From the NCBI GenBank assembly GCA_048527645.1, contig DBGFNI010000044.1:1-15723 (forward strand): 15,723 nt of DNA, in the 5' to 3' direction. Within the stretch, counting starts at the first letter, position 1. Each line of letters starts with the position of its first letter. The notes under the pieces are model-generated. The model saw nothing but the letters and a program-made list of their open reading frames with translations, did not search any database and was not told where the DNA came from. A program made the translations under genes and the position numbers. Shown here piece by piece: positions 1 through 6,429 of the stretch. The DNA comes from HGM12669 sp048527645 (GTDB lineage Bacteria; Bacillota; Clostridia; Oscillospirales; CAG-272).

Positions 1-887
1 CCGCGTTTGCGCGGGGGCTTGATGTTGGCATGCGGATTGTTTTTCAGTTGTGTTACGGCGCGCAGCATGTCCTTCGCGTCCTGATAACGCTTTTCCGGAT
101 CCTTTTCCATCGCGCAGAGAATCAGCTGCTCCACCCCTTTGGGCACCGCTGCGTTCAGCTTGCTCGGCGGAACCGGCTTTTCATGCACCTGCATCATCGC
201 AACCGACAGCGGCTTTTCCGCGTTGAAGGGCAGCTTTCCGGTAACCATTTCATACAGCATCACGCCCAAAGAATACAGATCGCTTCTCGCGTCAATGGCT
301 TTGCCCACCGCCTGCTCGGGGCTGATATAATACACCGTGCCGATCGCCTTCTTTTTCTGTCCGTCCTGCTGCGGCTCGTTCACATCCGGCAGCTTTGCAA
401 TGCCGAAATCTGCAACCTTGATCGTTCCGTTGCGCAGCAGCATAATATTCTGCGGCTTGATATCCCGGTGAATGATCCCCTTGCTGTGGGCATGCTCCAG
501 CGCCATCAGTATCTGCTCCGTGTAGGAGAGCGCCTCCTTGATATTGAGCACGCCCTTGCGGTTCATATAGCTTTTGAGGGTGATGCCGCGGATGTTCTCC
601 ATCACAATATATTTTTCAGTATCCTTCACTGTCACATCATAAATCGCGACAATATTGGGATGGTTGAGCATGGCGACGGCACGGGACTCATTGATAAAGC
701 GCTTGACCGACTGCACATCGTTGTTGATCTCGTCCTTGAGAAGCTTGAGTGCCACGGTGCGCTTCATCACAAAGTCTTCCGCTTCAAACACCACTGCCAT
801 TCCGCCGATCCCGATGATTTTTTGAATCCGGTATCTGCCGTCAAAAACCTGACCGACATATTTTTCAAAGCGTTCCGTCGTTTCCAT
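1..887 (-). CDS. pknB: PknB/PrkC-type serine/threonine protein kinase (partial, 3' end outside window)
   Basis: Membrane-anchored Hanks-type Ser/Thr kinase that, in Firmicutes, senses muropeptides and phosphorylates cell-wall, translation and metabolic proteins. The visible 295 residues cover the whole catalytic domain: glycine loop GIGGMAVVF (26-34), catalytic lysine in VALKLL (K48), catalytic loop HRDIKPQN (140-147), DFG (160-162), GTVYYISPEQ (183-192) and the RSDLYSLG helix (201-208). The juxtamembrane, transmembrane and PASTA parts expected of the family would lie beyond position 1 and are not seen. ATG at 887..885 is preceded by AGAAAGGA at good spacing. It follows stp by 42 bases, the classic phosphatase-kinase pair. 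Oddity: between DFG and the GT of the P+1 loop (163-182) there is no Ser or Thr, although this is where PrkC and PknB autophosphorylate. The kinase fold is certain; the PASTA architecture is inferred. Confidence 0.96.
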   Translation of the reverse strand, partial: METTERFEKYVGQVFDGRYRIQKIIGIGGMAVVFEAEDFVMKRTVALKLLKDEINNDVQSVKRFINESRAVAMLNHPNIVAIYDVTVKDTEKYIVMENIRGITLKSYMNRKGVLNIKEALSYTEQILMALEHAHSKGIIHRDIKPQNIMLLRNGTIKVADFGIAKLPDVNEPQQDGQKKKAIGTVYYISPEQAVGKAIDARSDLYSLGVMLYEMVTGKLPFNAEKPLSVAMMQVHEKPVPPSKLNAAVPKGVEQLILCAMEKDPEKRYQDAKDMLRAVTQLKNNPHANIKPPRKR

Positions 888-929
888 CGCAATTCCTTTC
901 TGTGAAAACTGTTTGTATATGAAAAATCA

Positions 930-1724
930 TCACGCCTGATATGCCATCAGAACCGCGGTGATATTGTCGCCGCCTCCATTGGCATTGGCAGTATCAATCA
1001 GTGTCTGCACCATTCTGTCCGCCGCTGCCGCGTCCCGCAGCTCCGGGCGGAAATGCGCCTGCAGCAGCGTGTGGATGCCCTCGTCGCTGACAAAGCCGGA
1101 AAGCCCGTCGGAGCAAAGCAGCAAAACCGCCTCGTCACATCCGGTCAGATCGACGGACAAAATGTCTGCCTCGATCCGCTTTTCAATTCCGACCGCACGG
1201 GTGATCATGTTTTTATTCGGATAGTTTTTCGCTTCCTCCTGCGTGATCTTCCCCGTGTCCAGCAAATGCTGCACCAGAGAGTGATCCCGCGTCACCTGCG
1301 AGAGCTCTCCGCCGCTCATCAGATACAGACGGCTGTCCCCCACGTTCACCACATGGACATGGTTGCCCACCACAAGCGCCGCAACCAGCGTCGTGCCCAT
1401 TCCGCGCAGCTCCGCATCCTGCTGTGCTCTTTCAAAAACCGCGCGGTTCGCCTTTACCACACTGTGTGCCAGCAAGGCGGAATAATCGCCCGCGCCGACG
1501 CGCTGCGGCTGCTTGCCGGCAAGCCGAAGCTGGCGAAAAAAAGTCTGAATCTGACTGCAAAACGTGTCTCTTGCCAGCACGCTGGCGATGTTTCCGCCGT
1601 TTGTGCCGCCCATCCCGTCGCAGACCAGCCCCAGGTATACGCCGGGACAAACGGGCTGCGCCGCGAACGTGTCCTGATTGGTCGCACGCTTCAGTCCGAC
1701 ATCGGTTTTTCCGTTGAGAATCAC
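930..1724 (-). CDS. stp: PP2C-family serine/threonine protein phosphatase (Stp/PrpC)
   Basis: Metal-dependent phosphatase that reverses phosphorylation by the kinase encoded just downstream. The 264 residues match the usual bacterial PP2C length. Motifs seen in order: NQD (16-18), CDGMGG (35-40), GMGTT (108-112), NVGDSRLY (127-134), TRDHS (145-149), CSDGLSG (204-210) and GGDNIT (251-256). D18, D36, D206 and D253 are the expected metal ligands. Translation starts at GTG (1724..1722), supported by AAAGGGGG about 8 bases upstream; no nearer ATG would keep the N-terminal NQD motif. It lies 18 bases after rlmN and 42 before pknB, so it is almost certainly co-transcribed. The protein is soluble, with no signal peptide or membrane segment. 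Confidence 0.96.
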   Translation of the reverse strand: MILNGKTDVGLKRATNQDTFAAQPVCPGVYLGLVCDGMGGTNGGNIASVLARDTFCSQIQTFFRQLRLAGKQPQRVGAGDYSALLAHSVVKANRAVFERAQQDAELRGMGTTLVAALVVGNHVHVVNVGDSRLYLMSGGELSQVTRDHSLVQHLLDTGKITQEEAKNYPNKNMITRAVGIEKRIEADILSVDLTGCDEAVLLLCSDGLSGFVSDEGIHTLLQAHFRPELRDAAAADRMVQTLIDTANANGGGDNITAVLMAYQA

Positions 1725-1742
1725 CCCGTCAACCCCCTTTTT

Positions 1743-2849
1743 CTATGTCAGATGAGATTGCATCATTTTCTGCTGATGCTGCCGGTTTCGCAGCTGCCCG
1801 CAGGAGGCGTCAATATCGGCGCCCAGACGGCGCCGCACCGTTGCTGTAATACCGTTCTTTTCCAGATATGTGCAAAATGCGCGAATGCTGTCCTCACCGC
1901 TCGGTCTGCCCCCGCGCTCCGCGACAGGATTGAGCGGGATCAGATTGACATGCAGCGGCATCGCGCGGCCGACCTGCGTGCGAAACAGCTGTACCAGCGC
2001 ACGCGCGCTTTCCGGCGTGTCATTCTGTCCGCGAATCAGCGTGTATTCAAAGGAAACGCGTCTGCCCGTTTTTTCAAAATAATGCACGGTTGCCTGCATC
2101 AGCGCCTGCAAATTCCACTTTCGGTTCACCGGCATAATCGCGCTACGCTGCTCGTCCGTCGGCGCGTGCAGCGAGACCGACAGCGTGACCGGCAGTCCCT
2201 CCTGCGCCAGTTTTTCGATGCCGGGCACCAGTCCGCAGGTGGAAAGTGAAATGTGTCTCAGCCCGATGTTCAGCCCTTGTGCATGACTGACCAAACGCAA
2301 AAAGCGGATCACATTGTCATAATTGTCCAGCGGCTCGCCGATCCCCATCAGGACAATGCCGCCCACGCGCTCCTGCGTGTCCCGCTGCGCCGCGATCACC
2401 TGCCCGAGCATCTCGGCGGGCAGCAGATTGCGCACCTTGCCGCCGATGGCGGAGGCACAGAAGGTGCAGCCCATGTTGCAGCCCGCCTGCGTCGAAACAC
2501 ACAGCGTGTTGCCGTGATGATAGCGCATAAACACGCTTTCCACATTTTCCCCGTCATACAGCGAGAATAAGTATTTTACGGTACCGTCCGCGGCAGATAC
2601 CTGCTTTCTGACGATGCGCGGAATGTGCAAAACCGCCCGCTGCTCCAGTGCTTGCCGCAGGGTGAGCGGCAGATTCGACATTTCGGCAAACGGTACGCCG
2701 CGCATCATCCATTCATAGATCTGACGTGCGCGAAACCGCGGCTGCCCCAGCGTCTGCGTGACGAACTGTTCCACCTGTTCCAAATCGGCGGAAAGCAGGT
2801 CAAAGCGGTCGGTACATTCTGTTTGGTTCATCTGCTCTGCTGATTCCAT
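1743..2849 (-). CDS. rlmN: 23S rRNA (adenine2503-C2)/tRNA A37 methyltransferase, radical SAM
   Basis: Radical SAM enzyme that methylates C2 of A2503 in 23S rRNA and, in some bacteria, A37 of certain tRNAs. It has 368 residues. The 4Fe-4S motif is GCNMGCTFC (C124, C128, C131). The two mechanistic cysteines are in place: C117 (NTLCVST) and C350 (DASCGQL), matching E. coli C118 and C355 by spacing. GIGEPLDN (169-176) is the SAM-contacting GEP region, and the substrate-side motif NLIPLNP is at 302-308. The presence of C350 and overall similarity favour RlmN over the resistance enzyme Cfr. ATG at 2849 has a strong TAGGAG four bases upstream; M7 is a possible later start. It lies 15 bases after rsmB. 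Confidence 0.96.
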   Translation of the reverse strand: MESAEQMNQTECTDRFDLLSADLEQVEQFVTQTLGQPRFRARQIYEWMMRGVPFAEMSNLPLTLRQALEQRAVLHIPRIVRKQVSAADGTVKYLFSLYDGENVESVFMRYHHGNTLCVSTQAGCNMGCTFCASAIGGKVRNLLPAEMLGQVIAAQRDTQERVGGIVLMGIGEPLDNYDNVIRFLRLVSHAQGLNIGLRHISLSTCGLVPGIEKLAQEGLPVTLSVSLHAPTDEQRSAIMPVNRKWNLQALMQATVHYFEKTGRRVSFEYTLIRGQNDTPESARALVQLFRTQVGRAMPLHVNLIPLNPVAERGGRPSGEDSIRAFCTYLEKNGITATVRRRLGADIDASCGQLRNRQHQQKMMQSHLT

Positions 2850-2864
2850 ATTGCTCCTACCGTT

Positions 2865-4181
2865 TTACGGTTCCGTTCGTTTCATTTTTGCCACAAAAAA
2901 GCCGTCGCAGTCCGTTTCATGCGGAAAAACCGTCATCATGCCGTCCGTCCATTCTCTGCCCGCGGCAGCAAACGGCTGTGCGGTAAAGGACGGATGCGCC
3001 TGCAAAAAGCGCCGGACGTTTTCTTCGTTTTCCGCGGGATTCAGCGTGCAAGTGGAATACTGCAAAATTCCGCCCGGGCGGACATAAGAAGCGCAGTTTT
3101 CCAAAATCCGATACTGAATCTGCGGCAGACGCGCGATGCTCTCTTCCGTGCGGTGTCGGATCTCCGGCTTTTTGGCAAGCACGCCCAAGCCAGAACAGGG
3201 CACATCGCACAGCACGCGGTCATACTGCTTGTCCATTTCCGCGCGGTGCTCCGTGCCGTCGCACGCCTCCGTGCGAATGACGGAAATCCCCAGCCGTTGG
3301 GCGCCGCGCCGGATCAGAGACAGCTTGTTTTCGTGCAAATCGCAAGCGTGAATTTCGCCCTCGTTTTCCATACACAGCGCCGCGGCAAAGCTCTTGCCGC
3401 CGGGGCAGGCGCAGGCATCCAATATCCGTTCCCCGCGCCGGGGCGCAAAAATCTCCACGCACATCTGCGATGCGGCGTCCTGTACAAAATACATGCCCGC
3501 GTCCAGACCTGTCAGCTTTTCCACCGGGACACTGCCCTCCAAGCGAACGGCGCGCGGCAGCTGCGGCAGCGCGTAGGCGGCAATACCGCTGCGTTCCAGC
3601 GCCTGCAACTGCTCCGCAACCGTGGTTTTCAGGGTATTACAGTGCAGCGTGATCGGTGCGGGCCGGTCAAAGGCCTGCAAGATTTTCTCCGCGGTGTCGG
3701 CGCCGTAGGCATTTTGCCACAGCCGGCAGAGCCACTCCGGCGTGCTGTATAATACGCTCAGCCGCTGTATCTCATCGGCGGGCAGCGGAATTCTCCCCTG
3801 CTGTCGCTGCGCGCTGCGCAGCACGCCGTTGACAAACGAAACCGCATTCCGCGCCGCAAAGCGCCGTGTCAGGTTTCCCGCCTCCTGCAATACCGCATAC
3901 GGCGGAATCCGATCCAGATAATACAGCTGATACAGGCTCATCCGCAGAATCAGCAAAACGTTCTCGTCCAGCTGCTCCAGCGGACGGGAGCAAAGATAAC
4001 GCAGATCATAATCCAGCGTGATCTGCCGCTCGACCGTGCCGTAAAACAGTGCCGTGTACAGATTCTTTTCCGCGTCCTGCAATCTCATACGCTTGATCGT
4101 GCTGTCCGCTTCGATATTCAGATATTTTTGGCTGCTGACATAGCGCTTGAGCGATACATAAGCGCATTCTCTTGCATTCAT
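2865..4181 (-). CDS. rsmB: 16S rRNA (cytosine967-C5)-methyltransferase RsmB
   Basis: SAM-dependent methyltransferase that makes m5C967 in 16S rRNA. It has 438 residues. The N-terminal part (about 1-135) resembles the NusB-like RNA-binding domain, with ALFYGTVER at 44-52. The C-terminal Rossmann domain has SAM motif I DACACPGGKS (255-264), the motif IV cysteine DVPCSG (C329) and the motif VI nucleophile STCTLNPAENE (C378). These correspond to E. coli C325 and C375. The frame stays open upstream, but the extra residues are a Cys/Arg-rich run overlapping the peptidase gene. MNARECAY, with ATG at 4181..4179, is the family-like start. It begins 7 bases after the peptidase stop with only a weak GGACGGG upstream, so translational coupling is likely. 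Confidence 0.95.
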   Translation of the reverse strand: MNARECAYVSLKRYVSSQKYLNIEADSTIKRMRLQDAEKNLYTALFYGTVERQITLDYDLRYLCSRPLEQLDENVLLILRMSLYQLYYLDRIPPYAVLQEAGNLTRRFAARNAVSFVNGVLRSAQRQQGRIPLPADEIQRLSVLYSTPEWLCRLWQNAYGADTAEKILQAFDRPAPITLHCNTLKTTVAEQLQALERSGIAAYALPQLPRAVRLEGSVPVEKLTGLDAGMYFVQDAASQMCVEIFAPRRGERILDACACPGGKSFAAALCMENEGEIHACDLHENKLSLIRRGAQRLGISVIRTEACDGTEHRAEMDKQYDRVLCDVPCSGLGVLAKKPEIRHRTEESIARLPQIQYRILENCASYVRPGGILQYSTCTLNPAENEENVRRFLQAHPSFTAQPFAAAGREWTDGMMTVFPHETDCDGFFVAKMKRTEP

Positions 4182-4188
4182 ACCGCGT

Positions 4189-4899
4189 TCAGTCCCGTCC
4201 GTTTCGGTTGCCGCCGCGCAGCAGCAGGAACATCCGCAGCAGTTGCAGCAGGGCGCCCGCCATCGCCGCGACATAGGTCATGGCAGCCGCCGTCAGCACC
4301 TTCCGTGCGCCGCTAAGTTCCTCTCCCGCCAAAATCCCGCTGCTTTCTATCGTTTGCAGCGCGCGGTGCGATGCGTTGAACTCCACCGGCAGCGTGACAA
4401 ACTGAAAAAACGCCACCACCAGATACAAAACGAAGCCGACCGTTGCAATCGACGGAGAAAACAGAAAACCGATGAAGAAAATCAGCAGAGAAAAACGGGA
4501 GGCAAACTGCGTCACCGGCACAATCGCGTTGCGCAAACGGATGGGCGCATAGCCCGTGGCGTATTGCACGGCATGTCCCGCCTCGTGCGCCGCGACGCCG
4601 ACCGCGGCAATGCTCGGTGTGTCATACACGGCCTGTGAGAGGCGGATGACATTTGCCTTCGGGTCAAAATGGTCGGTCAACTGTCCGGCAATACGTTCGA
4701 TCCGTACCTGCTGCAAGCCGTTGGCGTCCAAAATCCGCCTTGCCGCCTGCTCGCCGGTCATGCCCCTGGCATTGCGCACATTCTGAAAGCGGCGATACGT
4801 GGAGGAAACGCTCCACTGCGCCCACACCGTAAATACCAGAACCGCAAGCATCAGCACATAATAGGTGCTCCAGTTCAGTGCAAGGTGTATATTATCCAT
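4189..4899 (-). CDS. Membrane zinc metallopeptidase, YugP-like (Zn_peptidase_2 family)
   Basis: Putative integral-membrane zinc protease of the neutral zinc metallopeptidase family that includes B. subtilis YugP; substrates are not known to me. It has 236 residues. The zinc site is HEAGH (105-109) in VGVAAHEAGHAVQY, and E173 in LPVEFNASHRA is a likely third ligand. Hydrophobic segments are near 12-27, 134-147 and 150-170, with another near 202-227, so the active site sits against the membrane. ATG at 4899..4897 follows AAAGGAAATATC; a 14-residue upstream extension lacks support and would overlap fmt. It lies between fmt and rsmB, 17 and 7 bases from its neighbours. The family call is firm; the biological role is unknown. 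Confidence 0.88.
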   Translation of the reverse strand: MDNIHLALNWSTYYVLMLAVLVFTVWAQWSVSSTYRRFQNVRNARGMTGEQAARRILDANGLQQVRIERIAGQLTDHFDPKANVIRLSQAVYDTPSIAAVGVAAHEAGHAVQYATGYAPIRLRNAIVPVTQFASRFSLLIFFIGFLFSPSIATVGFVLYLVVAFFQFVTLPVEFNASHRALQTIESSGILAGEELSGARKVLTAAAMTYVAAMAGALLQLLRMFLLLRGGNRNGRD

Positions 4900-4916
4900 G
4901 ATATTTCCTTTCTGTT

Positions 4917-5903
4917 TCAGAGAACAATCTGTTTGAAACAATCCCCCGCTTTGATCTTCCGCCCGCGGATAAAATCGCCCGCGCCCATACTGCTTTTCCC
5001 CTGGGGGGTCAGACGCAGAATATCCAGCGTTCCCTCCCGGCAGGCAACCGTGATCACGCCCTTTTTTTCGTCGAGCGCCAAAACCTGTCCCGGCATTTCA
5101 CACCGCTTTTCCGTATCGGAAACACGGCTGCTGTCAATTTTGATCACGATCTCGCCGCCCGCCGCGTTACACAGTCTGATTTGCGCACGCGGTGCGGGGG
5201 AGAGCCCGCGTATGATATTGTGCAGCTGCTGTGCAGGCTGATCAAAGGAAACGCAGCAATCTGCCTTTTCAATCTTCGCCGCGTAGGTGGCAAGCGCGCT
5301 GTTCTGCGGCACGGGTGTCAGGCTTGACTTTTCAAGTGCGGGAATCGTCTGTATCAACAATTCTGCGCCACTTTGCGCCATTTTATCAAAAAGCGTTCCC
5401 GCATTGTCCGTCTCTTCAATAGCAACGGGCCGCGTGTTTAACATGTCGCCGGTGTCCAGCCCCTCTTCCATATACATAATCGTGATCCCCGTCTGCGTAT
5501 CGCCTGCCATAATCGCCCGCTGAACAGGTGCCGCGCCACGCCACCGCGGCAAAAGGGAACCGTGCACGTTGATGCAGCCCAGCCGCGGATACTGCAACAC
5601 TGCGGGCGGCAGAATTTTGCCGTATGCCGCAACCACAATCAGCTCCGGCTGCAGCTGCTCCAGCAGGGTCATAAACGCCTCATCCCGCAGCGTCTGGGGT
5701 TGATACACCGCCAGCCCCGCCCGCAGGGCATATTCCTTCACCGGGGGCGCGCACAAATGCTTGCCTCTCCCTTGCGCCTTGTCCGGCTGACAGATCACGC
5801 CGGTAATCTTCCAGCCGTTTTGCGCCGCGTGCTCTGTCAGCGCCTGCAGCTGCACCTGGGCAAAATCCGGCGTTCCCATAAATACAATATTCAATTTCGT
5901 CAC
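4917..5903 (-). CDS. fmt: Methionyl-tRNA formyltransferase
   Basis: Transfers a formyl group from 10-formyltetrahydrofolate to Met-tRNAfMet for translation initiation. It has 328 residues from the GTG at 5903. The N-terminal formyltransferase domain carries FMGTPDFA (8-15) and INVHGSLLPRWRGAAP (111-126), followed by GLDTGDM (148-154). N112, H114 and D150 match the catalytic Asn-His-Asp triad of E. coli Fmt. The C-terminal OB-like tRNA-binding domain is about 208-315. The start is uncertain: GTG 5903..5901 and TTG 5894..5892 both give near-canonical N-termini, yet neither has a Shine-Dalgarno at normal distance. The only good one is at 5934..5929, across a hairpin. It pairs functionally with def, 55 bases upstream. 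Confidence 0.95.
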   Translation of the reverse strand: MTKLNIVFMGTPDFAQVQLQALTEHAAQNGWKITGVICQPDKAQGRGKHLCAPPVKEYALRAGLAVYQPQTLRDEAFMTLLEQLQPELIVVAAYGKILPPAVLQYPRLGCINVHGSLLPRWRGAAPVQRAIMAGDTQTGITIMYMEEGLDTGDMLNTRPVAIEETDNAGTLFDKMAQSGAELLIQTIPALEKSSLTPVPQNSALATYAAKIEKADCCVSFDQPAQQLHNIIRGLSPAPRAQIRLCNAAGGEIVIKIDSSRVSDTEKRCEMPGQVLALDEKKGVITVACREGTLDILRLTPQGKSSMGAGDFIRGRKIKAGDCFKQIVL

Positions 5904-5909
5904 CGCATC

Positions 5910-5934
5910 GGCGCAAAAAATGCCCGCGCCCTTT
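5910..5934 (-). promoter_or_regulatory. Shine-Dalgarno plus hairpin leading into fmt
   Basis: On the transcript, AAAGGG (5934..5929) is followed by arm GGCGC (5930..5926), an 11-base loop containing six U, and arm GCGCC (5914..5910). Six bases then lead to the GTG at 5903. The linear distance from SD to GTG is about 25 bases, too long for normal initiation. Folding would bring them close, but the first arm also overlaps the last SD bases. An ATT at 5921..5919 is the only in-frame codon at a normal distance. The sequence is directly seen; the function is inferred. Confidence 0.4.
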
Positions 5935-5958
5935 CTTTCGTGTGTGATTTCCGTTATT

Positions 5959-6411
5959 TTATTCTTCGATCATTTCCGCCTGATCAATATACAGTTTCCC
6001 ATCCAAATGGTCGATCTCATGGCAGAAGGCGCGCGCCAAAAGGCCCTCGCCGGTATATTCCCGCCATTGTCCCTCCCGATCCTGTGCACGCACCGTGACA
6101 TGCATCGGTCGGGTCACATATCCCTGTCTGCCGGGCACGGAGAGACATCCCTCCGGGCCGCGTTGTTCCCCCGAAGCACGGATTACCTCGGGATTGATCA
6201 GTTCATATACCGTTCCGGGCTCTGTTTCCACCACGACAACCCGGCGCAGCACACCCACCTGCGGCGCAGCCAGCCCAACGCCGTCTGCCGCGCGCATGGT
6301 CTGCAGCATGTCATCCAACAGCCGCAGAATCCGGGGGGTGATTTCTGTCACCGGACGGCTGTGCAAGCGCAGCGCACGGTCCGGCTCTTCCAGAATTTTG
6401 AGTTTTGCCAT
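5959..6411 (-). CDS. def: Peptide deformylase
   Basis: Metallo-hydrolase that removes the formyl group from nascent N-termini, opposing Fmt in the formylmethionine cycle. It has 150 residues from the ATG at 6411. All three family motifs are present: GVGLAAPQVG (44-53), EGCLSVPG (87-94, metal ligand C89) and HEIDHLDG (131-138, ligands H131 and H135, catalytic E132). The short form without long insertions is compatible with a type 1-like enzyme. A second ATG two codons upstream (6417..6415) is equally possible: AAAGG lies 4 bases from the upstream ATG and 10 from this one, whereas neighbouring genes use about 7. It starts 18 bases after the priA stop, in the same transcript. Confidence 0.95.
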   Translation of the reverse strand: MAKLKILEEPDRALRLHSRPVTEITPRILRLLDDMLQTMRAADGVGLAAPQVGVLRRVVVVETEPGTVYELINPEVIRASGEQRGPEGCLSVPGRQGYVTRPMHVTVRAQDREGQWREYTGEGLLARAFCHEIDHLDGKLYIDQAEMIEE

Positions 6412-6429
6412 AATCATATAACCTTTCTG

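Noticed and set aside
30..905. Plus-strand open frame of 291 codons at the left edge.
   Set aside because: It is antisense to the kinase domain of pknB, which carries every Hanks-kinase motif.
1053..2249. Long plus-strand open frame of 398 codons.
   Set aside because: It lies antisense to stp and rlmN, both with complete catalytic motifs, and its translation is Arg/His/Gln-rich with no recognisable domain. It is a GC-driven shadow.
4182..4274. Cys-rich 31-residue N-terminal extension of RsmB that looks like a metal-binding motif.
   Set aside because: It is the peptidase C-terminal coding region read out of frame and is not part of the RsmB family; ATG 4181 gives the expected N-terminus.
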